From NCBI RefSeq assembly GCF_000413855.1, contig NZ_ATGG01000027.1, positions 55,465 to 119,464 on the forward strand: a stretch of 64,000 nt of DNA, written 5' to 3'. Below, in pieces: positions 6,345 to 16,622 of this stretch. Below the pieces are notes generated by a model that did not search any database, was not told the origin of the DNA, and was given only the letters and a program-made list of their open reading frames with translations. The translations under genes and the position numbers were made by a program. This stretch comes from Acinetobacter gyllenbergii CIP 110306 = MTCC 11365. Its GTDB lineage: Bacteria > Pseudomonadota > Gammaproteobacteria > Pseudomonadales > Moraxellaceae. Positions within the stretch are counted from its first letter, which is position 1. Every line of letters begins with the position of its first letter.

Positions 6345-9155
6345 TTAATTATCGTAGCTATGCAAGATCAAATTAGCCGCCTGTCGAACCTGTTCAATCG
6401 CCGTGCTGAGCTCATTGAAACGATGATTGGTTTCACGGATAAACACATCATCAGCCTTACGACGTTCTTTGCGTAGGGTCGAGACAAATTGCTCAAACTC
6501 ACCGGACACTTGCTGCAAGTTCGGCGTGCCGACATAGCGGGTTGCACCATAGAGACGATGTAGCACATGTTCCAGTTGAGGGAAATCTTCCATCTCAATC
6601 AATTGCTGCATTTCAGCCAGTTCAGTATCAAAGCTATCGACCAGCATATTCAATAAGTCTTGTGCCAAATCCTCTTTGTTGGCTGCAAGCTGTACACTTT
6701 GTTGCCAGTTCAGAATTTGTGGATCAATTGATTCGGTTGGGCGCTTCGGCTCGGTTGTTGCTGGTTGAGTCGTGAAATTGTTTTTGGTCCAATGAGTTAG
6801 TATCTGAATGATTTGCTCCATCTGGATTGGCTTGGTCACATAGTCATTCATACCAACTTTGAGTAGCTTTTGTTTTTCATCCGCCAATGCATGTGCGGTG
6901 AGTGCAATGATCGGCAGTTGCATGCCTGAATCCAGTGTGGATTCGAGCGAACGAATGGCACGCGTAGTATCAATCCCAGACATGACCGGCATTTGAATAT
7001 CCATAAACACCAAGTCAAAAGGTGGAGACTTTTGCTCGATCCGTTCTTGGATAATGTCGATGGCCTTTTGTCCACTCAACGCTTTGGTGGTGGTGACATT
7101 CAACTCACCGAGCAAGGCTTCAAGCACAATTAAGTTTGGTAGGTGATCATCCACCGCCAAGACATGCAACCCCTGACCGTTAAAGTCTTCAGGCTCTTGC
7201 TCGAAAACAGGTTGATTGCCGAGTAGTTGTACCAACTCACGACGACTTAGCGGTTGATACAATGGACGTGCACGATACTCATTCAGCATGTTGGGCTCAA
7301 GACTCATCTGATAGCCATAAACCGCCAAATTGCCATGATAACGTTGACGAATTTCTTTGAGTAAAGCTTCGGTATCACCACTATGGTCGACAATCAACCA
7401 TGTGTTTTCTTGTTGATTCAGATGATTTAAGCGACTGAATAAATCCAGAATGGATTGGGTCTCAATATGAGAGACATGATAATTCTCTAAATATGAACGC
7501 AGTACGCTGGCTGTTGCAGGATGGGCGAGATAAGACACCACTTGCAAATGGTCGAAACGTGGATGTTCAACAAACTCATCTTGTTCTTCCACTTTAAATG
7601 AAGCGGTAAACCAGAAGGTTGAGCCTTTTTCAGTTGGCGCGCGTTCTTGGTTGTCCTCAAAGCCAATTTGTCCATGCATCAAATGCACCAACTGTTTGGA
7701 AATGGCAAGACCAAGTCCTGTTCCACCGAATTGACGTGTTACCGACGCATCCCCCTGGGAGAACGATTCAAATAACTTTTTGCGATCTGTACCACTCAAC
7801 CCAATACCGCTGTCTTGTACACTAAAATGCAGTAAGCATTGTCCGATTTCATCATCTTCCATACGCACACGGACAATAATTTCCCCATCAGGGGTGAACT
7901 TGATCGCATTGGAAATCAGATTGGTCAGGATCTGCTTAAAGCGTAGCGCATCACCGACCACATGCTTTGGAATATTTTCTGCATAGTAGAAGGCCATATT
8001 GATATGCTTTTGCGCTGCCAATGGCGAGAGCATATCCATCACATCAAAAATGGCTTCTTCAAGGTCAAAGGGTGCAGTTTCGAGCTCAAGTTTGCCTGCA
8101 TCAATTTTAGAGAAATCCAACACGTCATTAATCAGTGCCAATAGATGTGCTGATGATTTTCGGATGGTTTGCAGGTAGAGGTTTTGCTCATTGCTCAGGT
8201 TTTGCTGACGCAGTAATAAGTGAATAAAGCCATCAATACTGTTGAGTGGTGTTCTGAGTTCATGGCTGATGTTGGCCAAAAACACAGACTTGGATTGATT
8301 CGATGAAATCGCTTGGTCACGTGCTTGGCGGTAGGTAATGTTCTGGACTTCTAAGGTGTCCAGTGTTCGACGTAAGTCTTCTTCGGTTTGTTCAGTATGT
8401 TCTTTTAATTCTAAGAAACTAAAGTGTAGGCGTTTCACTACATTGGCAATATCACGCTGGAGTAAACGCAGTTCACCTGTACTGTTCACCACAATATGCT
8501 GATCAAGGGTGTCGGCGTTGAGGCGTTGCATTTGCATGCGAATTTCATACAACGGTGCGAGCCAGCGACGAGAGAACACGTTTAAACAGAACAAGAGAAT
8601 CAGTATGGTGATCAGTCCCGTCACAACCAGGGACAGTAGAATTTTATAGCGAGCCAATTCGAGGGGTTGATTGTCTAATTCAATCATTAGCCAAACAGCG
8701 TTAGGGTCGCCACTGTCGAGTTTCGAACCATAAATGCTGTTGTGATTATGCGAAATTGGGCCAAAGAAGTTACTGTTTTCTGGGAAATTCGGCCAAAAGC
8801 GATTGTTTTGGTAGCCAACACTTAAATAAGTTTGGCCGCGACTGTCAATTAGTACCGCACGCTGTAGGTTTTTTTCATCAAACATTTTCTGCATGATGTT
8901 TTGAGCACGATCATATTGATCGGGCTGTTCTTGGACCAGTTTTAATAGATCATTCGCAGTTTGATGGTAACGTGCCAAAATTGCAGAAGCATCAGAGCGT
9001 TGTTGTGATTTGGCAGAGCTGGTCGTTTCGGATAAAACCCAAAGAATGCCAACACCTGTCAAGATGGCAATCGGCACTAAAATCAGTGCAATCAATTGCC
9101 CATAGGCATGATTGAGGCGTAAGCGTTTCGATATGGTCTTATTGAAATTTGACAT
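6345..9155 (-). CDS. gacS: Hybrid sensor histidine kinase GacS/BarA
   Basis: A 936-residue inner-membrane tripartite kinase that phosphorylates a GacA/UvrY-type response regulator. In order: transmembrane helix about 20-42, a periplasmic sensor domain, a second helix about 171-193, HAMP to about 250, a HisKA domain with His298 in FLANISHELRTPL, and an ATPase domain ending with GGTGLGLAISKQL. A degenerate receiver-like stretch comes next, then a true receiver with the Asp near residue 715 in LVFMDIQMPVMSG. A C-terminal HPt domain has its His near residue 865 in LHRLYGATRYVG. Length and order match GacS of Acinetobacter and Pseudomonas. Its partner GacA is not in this window. It is divergent from cysM. 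Confidence 0.93.
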   Translation of the reverse strand: MSNFNKTISKRLRLNHAYGQLIALILVPIAILTGVGILWVLSETTSSAKSQQRSDASAILARYHQTANDLLKLVQEQPDQYDRAQNIMQKMFDEKNLQRAVLIDSRGQTYLSVGYQNNRFWPNFPENSNFFGPISHNHNSIYGSKLDSGDPNAVWLMIELDNQPLELARYKILLSLVVTGLITILILLFCLNVFSRRWLAPLYEIRMQMQRLNADTLDQHIVVNSTGELRLLQRDIANVVKRLHFSFLELKEHTEQTEEDLRRTLDTLEVQNITYRQARDQAISSNQSKSVFLANISHELRTPLNSIDGFIHLLLRQQNLSNEQNLYLQTIRKSSAHLLALINDVLDFSKIDAGKLELETAPFDLEEAIFDVMDMLSPLAAQKHINMAFYYAENIPKHVVGDALRFKQILTNLISNAIKFTPDGEIIVRVRMEDDEIGQCLLHFSVQDSGIGLSGTDRKKLFESFSQGDASVTRQFGGTGLGLAISKQLVHLMHGQIGFEDNQERAPTEKGSTFWFTASFKVEEQDEFVEHPRFDHLQVVSYLAHPATASVLRSYLENYHVSHIETQSILDLFSRLNHLNQQENTWLIVDHSGDTEALLKEIRQRYHGNLAVYGYQMSLEPNMLNEYRARPLYQPLSRRELVQLLGNQPVFEQEPEDFNGQGLHVLAVDDHLPNLIVLEALLGELNVTTTKALSGQKAIDIIQERIEQKSPPFDLVFMDIQMPVMSGIDTTRAIRSLESTLDSGMQLPIIALTAHALADEKQKLLKVGMNDYVTKPIQMEQIIQILTHWTKNNFTTQPATTEPKRPTESIDPQILNWQQSVQLAANKEDLAQDLLNMLVDSFDTELAEMQQLIEMEDFPQLEHVLHRLYGATRYVGTPNLQQVSGEFEQFVSTLRKERRKADDVFIRETNHRFNELSTAIEQVRQAANLILHSYDN

Positions 9156-9304
9156 AGTTCGGTCAGATTTATCATTCTGCGCAACATCTTAGCATGCTTT
9201 ATGATAAGCGAAGACATCTGCTTGCCAATAAAAAGCAGAGTGAAATGGTGCAGTATTTCTGTTTTTTTCATACAATAGTCGCCACCTTAATATCGGTGTC
9301 GATC

Positions 9305-10228
9305 ATGACGAATACGCAAACTGATTTTTTAGCAGATGAATTTTTACTGGATTACTATGTCGGTAAAACCCCTTTGGTGCGTTTGCAACGTTTAGCGTGT
9401 CATACCCAAGCCACGGTATTAGCAAAATTAGAAGGTAATAATCCAGCAGGATCGGTGAAAGATCGCCCTGCCTATAACATGATTGTTCAAGCGGAAAAGC
9501 GTGGACAAATTCAACCTGGGGATACCTTGATCGAAGCGACCAGTGGCAACACTGGGATTGCGTTGGCGATGGTTGCAGCCATGCGCGGCTATAAAATGAA
9601 GCTGATCATGCCGAACAACATGAGCCAAGAGCGTAAAGATGCAATGTTGGCTTATGGTGCAGAGCTGATTGAAGTCACTCAGCAGCAAGGCATGGAAGGT
9701 GCACGTGACCTTGCTTTACAAATGCAGGCTGAAGGCAAAGGCTTTGTGCTGAATCAATTTGGTAACCCTGATAATGTCGAGGCACATTACCTCACCACAG
9801 GCCCTGAAATTTGGAAGCAGACAGGTGGAAAGATTACCCATTTTGTCAGCTCGATGGGGACAACGGGAACCATCATGGGGGTCTCTAAATATCTGAAAGA
9901 GCAAAATCCTGATATTCAAATTGTGGGCTTACAGCCTTCAGATGGTTCAAGCATTGCGGGGATTCGCCGTTGGCCAGAAGAATATTTGCCGACTATCTTT
10001 GATCGCAGCCGTGTCGATCGCATCATTGATATTCCACAGATTGAAGCGGAGAAAACCATGCGTAAGCTGGCGCGTACTGAAGGTATCAGTGCGGGAACGT
10101 CTTCTGGTGGTGCAGTATGGGCGTCGATTAAAATTGCAGAAGAACAGCCAGACGCGGTGATTGTCTGCATTATCTGTGATCGTGGTGATCGTTATTTATC
10201 GACGGGATTATTCTCAGTTCAAGATTAG
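9305..10228 (+). CDS. cysM: Cysteine synthase B (O-acetylserine sulfhydrylase)
   Basis: A PLP enzyme, 307 residues, that makes cysteine from O-acetylserine and sulfide or thiosulfate. Lys52 in NNPAGSVKDRPA is the expected Schiff-base lysine. The TSGNTGIALAMVAA loop binds substrate, and SSMGTTGTIMG binds PLP phosphate. RRWPEEYLPTIF in the later part is typical of CysM rather than CysK. The open frame runs upstream to 9194, but the homologous N-terminus begins at the ATG at 9305, where only a weak GGTG-like ribosome site is seen. It is divergent from gacS, so both promoters must lie in 9156-9304. Confidence 0.93.
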   Translation: MTNTQTDFLADEFLLDYYVGKTPLVRLQRLACHTQATVLAKLEGNNPAGSVKDRPAYNMIVQAEKRGQIQPGDTLIEATSGNTGIALAMVAAMRGYKMKLIMPNNMSQERKDAMLAYGAELIEVTQQQGMEGARDLALQMQAEGKGFVLNQFGNPDNVEAHYLTTGPEIWKQTGGKITHFVSSMGTTGTIMGVSKYLKEQNPDIQIVGLQPSDGSSIAGIRRWPEEYLPTIFDRSRVDRIIDIPQIEAEKTMRKLARTEGISAGTSSGGAVWASIKIAEEQPDAVIVCIICDRGDRYLSTGLFSVQD

Positions 10229-10229
10229 A

Positions 10230-10300
10230 ATCTCCCCCTAACCCCCTCTTTAAAAAAGAGGGGGAACTCCTCCCTTTATAAAAGGAAGGTTGGGAGGGAT
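10230..10300. repeat. Palindromic interspersed-type repeat between cysM and the exonuclease gene
   Basis: About 70 bases begin two bases after the cysM stop. CCCCCTCTTT and AAAGAGGGGG form one perfect hairpin, CTCCCTTTATAAAAGGAAG forms a second, and the ends TCTCCCCCTAACC and GGTTGGGAGGGAT are themselves near-inverted. I recall similar C-rich/G-rich double hairpins between genes in many Acinetobacter genomes, so this is probably a REP/MITE-like element. The first hairpin could also end or attenuate cysM transcription. Confidence 0.75.
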
Positions 10301-10316
10301 CTAAAGAGATTTTAAG

Positions 10317-11138
10317 ATGAATTTACGTTTTCCAATTTTAGTTTTTGATATTGAGACCCTGACCGATTTAAAAGCAGGTGCGCATCTTTATCATCTTGAT
10401 TTACCCGAAGCAGATGTAGAGCAGGCGCTCACCAAAATTCGTCGCCAAGAGTCGGGGATGGACTTTCAACGTTTGCCGCTGCATGAAATCGTCTGTATTT
10501 CTGGTTTATGGATTGATGAAAAAGGTTATCGTCTGTTTTCATTTAGCCAGGAACAGAACAGCGAAGCTGAGATGTTGGCAAAATTCTTATCGATCTTTGA
10601 CAAGAAGCAGCCGACGCTGGTCAGCTGGAATGGCTCGCAATTTGATTTGCCTGTGATTCTGTTTCGTGCCATGTACCATGGCTTGTCTGCACCAAGCTTG
10701 TTTGATCAAGGTGAAATTGATCAGCAAAAACGCTTTAACAACTATCAGAACCGTTATCACCATCGTCATGTCGATTTGATGGATGTGATGGCAATGTTTA
10801 ATGGTCGTAATTTCCAGAAACTGGATGATATTGCCTGTTTACTTGGTTTTCCAGGTAAGCGTGGTGAAACAGGCTATCATGTGCCTGAATATGTTCGTAA
10901 CAAACAATGGTTAGAATTGACCAGCTATTGCGAAGGTGATGTATTGAATACGTGGTTGGTCTATCTTCGCTGGTTGTTGCTCAAAGGCCAGTTGAATCAA
11001 AAAGATCATCAGTATTTAGTTCAATCCACCATTGATTATTTACAAACGCAAACGCAACAAACAGATTTTTTACAGGTATGGCAGCAAACATCGCAATATA
11101 CTGTATTCACCGCAGATACTTTTGCGCCAAAAAATTAG
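10317..11138 (+). CDS. PolB-type 3'-5' exonuclease
   Basis: A 273-residue predicted DEDDy exonuclease related to the proofreading domain of family B DNA polymerases, but without a polymerase domain. Exo I is VFDIETLTD near the N-terminus, Exo II is LVSWNGSQFDLPVI, and Exo III is TSYCEGDVLNTWLVY with the Tyr four residues before the Asp. All four acidic ligands and the Tyr are present, so it should be active on DNA or RNA 3' ends. It sits ten bases before rlmD and is probably cotranscribed. Biological role unproven. Confidence 0.88.
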   Translation: MNLRFPILVFDIETLTDLKAGAHLYHLDLPEADVEQALTKIRRQESGMDFQRLPLHEIVCISGLWIDEKGYRLFSFSQEQNSEAEMLAKFLSIFDKKQPTLVSWNGSQFDLPVILFRAMYHGLSAPSLFDQGEIDQQKRFNNYQNRYHHRHVDLMDVMAMFNGRNFQKLDDIACLLGFPGKRGETGYHVPEYVRNKQWLELTSYCEGDVLNTWLVYLRWLLLKGQLNQKDHQYLVQSTIDYLQTQTQQTDFLQVWQQTSQYTVFTADTFAPKN

Positions 11139-11147
11139 GTTCATCTT

Positions 11148-12557
11148 TTGAAACACAAAGCGAAACAACGTCCAACGCAATATCCAAGCTATACCTTTCA
11201 GATCGAGGCATTTTCTCATGAGGGGCGAGGCATTGCGCATTATGGAACGCATCCAGATCATCCTAAAGAAAAACACGGCAAGAAAGTTTTTATCCGTTAT
11301 GCCCTTGTTGGTGAAACGGTGCAGGCCAAGATTAGCAATCAAACTTCACGCTTAGAAGAAGCGGATATGATTAAGCTGGAGAGTGAGCCAGCGAAAGGGC
11401 GAGTTGATCCGATTTGTCCACATTTTGGGGTGTGTGGTGGCTGTAGCTTGCAGCATATTCATCCTGATGAACAGATTGTGTTAAAACAAAACGTTTTAAA
11501 ATCGCATTTAGAACATTTTGCGGGATTACAACCTGAACAATGGCTCGATCCGATTCGTTCGGTCAAGGCAGATTACCGTCGTCGTGCTCGAATTGGGGTG
11601 CGCTATATTGCCAAGCAAAATCGATTGGTGATGGGCTTTCGTGAGCACCACAGCAATCATTTAACTGCAATTCAGCAGTGTAATGTGCTGGATCAAACTT
11701 TATCTGAATGTTTACCAGAACTTAAAAAACTACTCGAAAGTCTTACAGGCAAAGCGCATATTGGTCATATAGAATTGGCAATGGGCGACAGCGAGGTTGC
11801 ATTATTAATTCGCCACTTAGATGAATTAAATGTGTCGGATGTCAACCAATTACGTCAATTTACGTTACTCAAAGGATGGCAGTTATATTTGCAGCCAAAA
11901 GGGGCAGATAGCTTACATCGCGTGGATGATTCACAAGCGGCAATGCGTTTGCATTACAGTTTGGATGATTTTGCCGTCAAATTCGCGTTTTCACCCTTAG
12001 ACTTTACTCAAGTCAATAGTGGGGTAAATGCACAGATGATTCACTTGGCATGTGAATTGCTTCAGTTACAGAAAGGGGAAAGAGTACTGGACCTATTCTG
12101 TGGGTTAGGTAATTTTTCACTCCCGATTGCACGTTGTGTGGGTGAGGTAGGTCAAGTGGTCGGTGTTGAAGCAAGTGATGAGATGGTCAACAGAGCAACT
12201 GAGAATGCGCAAGCAAATCATTTGTCTCAGGCGGTGTTCTTTTCACAAGATTTAACAAAAGACTTTTCGCATCATTCTTGGGCGAAACAAGGATTTGATG
12301 CATTATTAATTGATCCTCCACGGTCAGGTGCATTTGAAGTCATGCAATATGTACCTAATTTTGGAGCCAAAAGAATCGTTTATGTATCATGTAACCCATC
12401 AACACTGGCAAGGGATGCAGGTGTACTGGCACAATATGGCTATCAACTGAAGAAAGCAGCAGTCATGGACATGTTTACGCATACTGAACATGTTGAATCG
12501 ATTGCCCTGTTTGAAAAAGTTGAGCGGCTTGAAAAAATCGAAGAGATAAACGATTAA
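11148..12557 (+). CDS. rlmD: 23S rRNA (uracil-5-)-methyltransferase RlmD
   Basis: RlmD methylates U1939 of 23S rRNA with S-adenosylmethionine. The N-terminal part is a TRAM-like RNA-binding domain. Three iron-sulfur cysteines, C90, C96 and C99, are in [10 protein letters not shown], and the fourth is in QQCNVLD. The Rossmann methyltransferase motif is [16 protein letters not shown], and the nucleophile cysteine is in [11 protein letters not shown] near the C-terminus. The start codon is TTG at 11148 with TAGGT six bases upstream; no ATG fits the conserved N-terminus better. With 469 residues it has the usual length. relA follows 31 bases later, the same order as rlmD-relA in many gammaproteobacteria. 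Confidence 0.95.
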   Translation: MKHKAKQRPTQYPSYTFQIEAFSHEGRGIAHYGTHPDHPKEKHGKKVFIRYALVGETVQAKISNQTSRLEEADMIKLESEPAKGRVDPICPHFGVCGGCSLQHIHPDEQIVLKQNVLKSHLEHFAGLQPEQWLDPIRSVKADYRRRARIGVRYIAKQNRLVMGFREHHSNHLTAIQQCNVLDQTLSECLPELKKLLESLTGKAHIGHIELAMGDSEVALLIRHLDELNVSDVNQLRQFTLLKGWQLYLQPKGADSLHRVDDSQAAMRLHYSLDDFAVKFAFSPLDFTQVNSGVNAQMIHLACELLQLQKGERVLDLFCGLGNFSLPIARCVGEVGQVVGVEASDEMVNRATENAQANHLSQAVFFSQDLTKDFSHHSWAKQGFDALLIDPPRSGAFEVMQYVPNFGAKRIVYVSCNPSTLARDAGVLAQYGYQLKKAAVMDMFTHTEHVESIALFEKVERLEKIEEIND

Positions 12558-12588
12558 AAAATGAGTTACATATCCAGAGGAGAAAGGT

Positions 12589-14895
12589 ATGGTCACAGTA
12601 CGTGAGCAGTTACCTGGACGACTTCAAGAGTTGTCTGAGGAAGCGACTGTAGAACATGCCGCTGAAGCGCAAAGTAGTCTAGTCTCTTGGCTAGATCGAG
12701 TGCGTGGTATTTTGGATGGGGCAGAGCTGAAGCAACTTCAACAAGTTGCGGAGCTGACCTTAGCAAAAGAGTTACAAGCGACGGGAAATCATCGTATCAA
12801 TACCTTTAGTACCGGGATTGGTATGGCGGATATTTTGGCCCATTTACATGTCGATGAAGACACGCTTTCAGCGGCGGTGTTATATCGGAGTGTACGTGAG
12901 GGGTTGATTACCTTAGAGGACATCCAACAACAGTTTGGCGAGCAAGTTTTGGGCCTGGTGAAGGGCACACTTGCGATGGGTAAACTGTCTGAGTTGATTG
13001 AAAAGAACAAACGTTTAGAAGATCACTTTAATAATAACCAGCGTGAACACTTAAACGGCATTTATAAAATGCTGATTTCGGTGACGGAAGATGTGCGGGT
13101 TGTATTGATCAAACTGGCAGAGCGAACCTATGCGCTGCGTGAATTGGCAACCGCAAGTAAAGAACGTCAGGAACGTGTTGCGCGTGAAATTCTCACCATT
13201 TATTCACCACTGGCGCATCGTTTAGGGATTGCCCAACTCAAGTGGGAATTGGAAGATCTTGCTTTTCGTTATTTAGCCCCAGAACGCTATAAAGAGATTG
13301 CCTCTTTGCTCAATGAGAAGCGTTTGGAGCGTGAACAGTATATTCAGTTTGTCATCGATAAATTGAAAACTGAATTGGCGGCTTATGATATTCAGGCCGA
13401 AATCACCGGGCGTGTGAAGCACATTTATTCGATTTATCGAAAAATGAAAAGTAAAAATCTGAGCTTCGATCAGCTTTACGATATTCGTGCTGTACGTGTT
13501 TTGGTGAAAAGTGTCCCAGATTGTTATCACGCTTTGGGCATCGTACATCAGATATGGCGTCATATTCCGAACCAGTTTGATGACTATGTGACTAATCCGA
13601 AGGCCAATGGTTATCGTTCATTGCATACCGCAGTGATTGCTGAGAATAAATCTCTGGAAGTGCAAATTCGTACCTTTGAGATGCATAACGAAGCGGAACT
13701 GGGGGTGTGCTCGCACTTTAACTATAAAGAAGGTGCTAAGAATACCGATCATTCCTTTAATGATCGCTTACATTCATTACGTGCTGTGCTTGAGCACTAT
13801 CAAGAGCGTACTGAAACCACACCGCATGGTGAAGATGAAGAATCGAATGGCATTGATCAAATTCAAGATTTTGAGAATTTTGAAAAGATCTATGTGTTTA
13901 GCCGTGATGGGGATATCAAAGAATTACCACGGGGTTCAACCGTTTTAGACTTTGCGTATCATGTGCATACCGAAGTCGGCAATAAGTGTTATGCGGCACG
14001 TGTAAACCAACGTTATGTGCCTTTAACCTACACCTTAAAGACAGGTGAACAGGTTGAGATTTTAACCAAGAAAGATCGAGAACCGAACCGTGACTGGTTG
14101 GTAAACTCGCTGGGCTATATCAAGACTGCGCGTGCACGTGACAAGCTTCGTCATTGGTTTAGACAACAAGATCGCAGTAAGAATGTTGAAGTTGGGCGTG
14201 AGTTACTCAATAAAGAGTTGGCCCGTTTAGCAATTCACCCGAAAAGTATCGACCTGAAAGATTATTCATCGCATTTTAATCTGAAAGCAGGCGATGACAT
14301 TCTGGTTGCATTGGTCAGTGGTGATATCAGTCTGCATGCCTTGATGAATCAAGTAAATCGTCAGATGCACTTGGATCAGGACGAGCCAGAACTGGTGTTA
14401 AAACCTGCGTTAAATCCACGTGCTAGCCATACCTTATCGGCGCATGGGATTTTGATTGATGGGTTGGATAATGTTGAGTTGCATATTGCACAATGTTGTC
14501 AGCCTGTACATGGTGAGTCGATTGGCGGCTATATCACTTTGAACCGTGGTGTCAGCATTCACAAGATTGCGTGTCCTGATTATTTACGTATGACCACGCA
14601 AGAACCTGAGCGTGCGGTTGAAGCCGATTGGGAAATGCAGCCAACCCGCGGTCAGAGTGTGCAGATCGTGGTAGAAGCCTATGATCGTCGTGGTTTACTC
14701 AAAGATCTGACACAGGTGATTTTCTCAGACCAAATCAATATTCGTCAGGTCAATACCATTTCTGAGGCAGATGGTATTGCCAATATGAAGTTATTGATTG
14801 AAGTCAAAGGTTTAGCGCAGTTGTCACGTTTGCTGGCTCGTTTAGAGCAGCAACCAGGGATTATCAGTGCCAGACGTTTGGTTCAAGGAAGTTAG
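12589..14895 (+). CDS. relA: GTP pyrophosphokinase RelA
   Basis: RelA makes (p)ppGpp on stalled ribosomes during amino-acid starvation. It has 768 residues and starts at an ATG behind AGGAGAAAGGT. The N-terminal hydrolase-like domain lacks the catalytic His-Asp pair (LHVDEDTLSAAVLYRSV), as in monofunctional RelA. The synthetase domain shows YDIRAVRVLV, then FDDYVTNPKANGYRSLHTAV and EVQIRTFEMHNEAELG. A TGS domain (IYVFSRDGDIKELP) comes next, then a zinc-finger-like CC region (AQCCQPVHGE) and a C-terminal ACT domain. A terminator follows at once. The window has no spoT. Confidence 0.96.
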   Translation: MVTVREQLPGRLQELSEEATVEHAAEAQSSLVSWLDRVRGILDGAELKQLQQVAELTLAKELQATGNHRINTFSTGIGMADILAHLHVDEDTLSAAVLYRSVREGLITLEDIQQQFGEQVLGLVKGTLAMGKLSELIEKNKRLEDHFNNNQREHLNGIYKMLISVTEDVRVVLIKLAERTYALRELATASKERQERVAREILTIYSPLAHRLGIAQLKWELEDLAFRYLAPERYKEIASLLNEKRLEREQYIQFVIDKLKTELAAYDIQAEITGRVKHIYSIYRKMKSKNLSFDQLYDIRAVRVLVKSVPDCYHALGIVHQIWRHIPNQFDDYVTNPKANGYRSLHTAVIAENKSLEVQIRTFEMHNEAELGVCSHFNYKEGAKNTDHSFNDRLHSLRAVLEHYQERTETTPHGEDEESNGIDQIQDFENFEKIYVFSRDGDIKELPRGSTVLDFAYHVHTEVGNKCYAARVNQRYVPLTYTLKTGEQVEILTKKDREPNRDWLVNSLGYIKTARARDKLRHWFRQQDRSKNVEVGRELLNKELARLAIHPKSIDLKDYSSHFNLKAGDDILVALVSGDISLHALMNQVNRQMHLDQDEPELVLKPALNPRASHTLSAHGILIDGLDNVELHIAQCCQPVHGESIGGYITLNRGVSIHKIACPDYLRMTTQEPERAVEADWEMQPTRGQSVQIVVEAYDRRGLLKDLTQVIFSDQINIRQVNTISEADGIANMKLLIEVKGLAQLSRLLARLEQQPGIISARRLVQGS

Positions 14896-14906
14896 AGCAT
14901 AAGTAT

Positions 14907-14936
14907 AAAAAAGCTGCATCTCGATGCAGCTTTTTT
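14907..14936. terminator. Bidirectional terminator between relA and an SDR gene
   Basis: AAAAAAGCTGCATC, loop TC, GATGCAGCTTTTTT is a perfect stem with T-runs on both strands, serving the convergent relA and SDR genes. Confidence 0.92.
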
Positions 14937-14940
14937 GTGT

Positions 14941-15714
14941 CTAACGTTTCGCTAAAAAGATATTGGTGAGACGATTTAAAAATTGCGGGCTCATGCTCGA
15001 TAACTGATACATCAGTTTGGTTTTTATCCCAACAGGGGTGTGGGTTGGAAGCAAGGCATGGTCTTTTTGTTGTGCCAAATGCAGCACTTGTTTTGCCACA
15101 TCGGCAGGAGTGAGATCCACGCCAATATTTTGAATACTGCCTGCATCCATATCTTTGACCATATTGGTTTGTACAAACAACGGCATGACGTCTAAGACAC
15201 GAATATTGTATTTTTGCCATTCGACATCCAAAGCTTCGGTTAAGCCTCGAACTGCAAATTTGCTGGCAGAGTAAGATGCTAAATCAGCTTGACCATAAAT
15301 CGCGGATGCTGAGGACAGGTTAATGACTCGGGCAAAGCTGGCTTGTTGTAGATGTACTAGGGCGGTGTGACAGCCATTGAGAACACCCTTAACATTAATA
15401 TCAATGGTGCTGTGATGCGATTGGATCGAAGTATTTTCAAATGCGCCAGAATAGAGAATTCCTGCATTATTAATCAAAATGTTGAGTTCACCGGCCCAAC
15501 TTTTAAATTCTTGCAATGCAGTTTGCCATTGGTCGTAATTACTCACATCGAGGTAACCTGCTTTGGCATGTACTCCAAGTTCTGCAGCTAAAGCCTGTGC
15601 TTGTTCTTCATTGATGTCATAAATTCCGACTTTAAAGCCTTTTTGATGAAAAAGACGTGCAATTTCAGCGCCAATTCCTTGTGCGGCGCCACTAATAAAA
15701 ACACTATATGGCAT
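14941..15714 (-). CDS. Short-chain dehydrogenase/reductase
   Basis: A 257-residue classical SDR. The start at 15714 (MPYSVFISG) has AAGGGA six bases upstream; the frame continues to 15834 but only with a non-homologous leader that overlaps mazG. The cofactor motif is SGAAQGIG, NNAG follows, the active-site Ser-Tyr-Lys is seen in NLSSASAIYG and YSASK, and the segment after it is PLFVQTNMV. The C-terminal tail YQLSSMSPQFLNRL is moderately hydrophobic, as in membrane-associated SDRs acting on lipids or steroids. Substrate unknown. It is divergent from mazG, with 95 bases between the starts. Confidence 0.86.
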   Translation of the reverse strand: MPYSVFISGAAQGIGAEIARLFHQKGFKVGIYDINEEQAQALAAELGVHAKAGYLDVSNYDQWQTALQEFKSWAGELNILINNAGILYSGAFENTSIQSHHSTIDINVKGVLNGCHTALVHLQQASFARVINLSSASAIYGQADLASYSASKFAVRGLTEALDVEWQKYNIRVLDVMPLFVQTNMVKDMDAGSIQNIGVDLTPADVAKQVLHLAQQKDHALLPTHTPVGIKTKLMYQLSSMSPQFLNRLTNIFLAKR

Positions 15715-15809
15715 GACTTTCCCTTGCTTTATATTGATAATTTTTGCGTGCGTGTATATTACGCATATGCAGCTTGGTGCTGCAACAATTTGCTTGTTTG
15801 GGTTTGGAG

Positions 15810-16622
15810 ATGATCGTGGAAAAATTATTGGCAATCATGCAGGAATTAAGACAAAAATGCCCGTGGGATCAACAACAAACACCAGAAAGTTTGACACGAT
15901 ATGCCATTGAAGAGGCATATGAAGTTGAGGCTGCAATTCGCTCGGGTGAGGTGGATGAAATCCGCAATGAACTGGGCGACTTATTATTGCAAGTGGTCTT
16001 TCAATCTCAAATGTTTGATGAAAAAGGATTATTTAATTTTCAAGATGTGGTGGAAGCCATTAGTGAAAAATTAATTCGTCGCCATCCTCATGTTTTTGAG
16101 GCCGAAAAATATCAAAATCTAACGTCTGAACAAGTGAGTGACTTGTGGAAACAAATCAAACAACAAGAAAAACAAGGTAAGATAGGATCAAGGTTAGATG
16201 AGATTAAACATGCGCCTGCATTGGTGCAATCACATGAAATTCAGCACAAAGCAGCCCAATTAGGCTTTGATTTTGAAAGTGTGGATGATGCTTATGCCAA
16301 ATTAGATGAAGAGTTAGAAGAATTACAACAGGCGATAAAAAGTCAAAATGTTGATCATATTCAAGAAGAGTTCGGTGATTGTTTATTTTCTTTAATTAAT
16401 GTGGGGCGAAAGTTGGGGGTGTCCAGTGAGACCGCACTACTGGCAACCATCCATAAATTTAGAAGCCGTTTTGCGTTTATAGAACAACAAGCTCAACAAC
16501 AACAGAAGGACTTGCAAGACATGAGTTTGGCCGAAATGGATGAACTTTGGGAGCAAGCCAAACGACAATTAAAATCTCAGGAGAAAGACAATGAAGTTGC
16601 CGCATCTCCGCAGCAAACTTAA
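15810..16622 (+). CDS. mazG: Nucleoside triphosphate pyrophosphohydrolase MazG
   Basis: MazG hydrolyses NTPs and dNTPs to monophosphates and, in E. coli, lowers ppGpp-linked stress signalling. Two MazG domains are visible. The N-terminal one has CPWDQQQTPESL and the metal motif EEAYEVEAAI with ELGDLLLQV; the C-terminal one has LDEELEELQQAI with EEFGDCLFSLIN. The ATG at 15810 directly abuts a GGAG, too close for good initiation. The GTG two codons later (15816) has ideal spacing and may be the real start. The length of 270 residues is normal. Its last 32 bases overlap comEA. Confidence 0.93.
   Translation: MIVEKLLAIMQELRQKCPWDQQQTPESLTRYAIEEAYEVEAAIRSGEVDEIRNELGDLLLQVVFQSQMFDEKGLFNFQDVVEAISEKLIRRHPHVFEAEKYQNLTSEQVSDLWKQIKQQEKQGKIGSRLDEIKHAPALVQSHEIQHKAAQLGFDFESVDDAYAKLDEELEELQQAIKSQNVDHIQEEFGDCLFSLINVGRKLGVSSETALLATIHKFRSRFAFIEQQAQQQQKDLQDMSLAEMDELWEQAKRQLKSQEKDNEVAASPQQT

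Noticed and set aside
15715..15834. N-terminal extension of the SDR at 14941
   Set aside because: It overlaps the mazG start, is not part of the Rossmann fold, and the ATG at 15714 has a good ribosome site.
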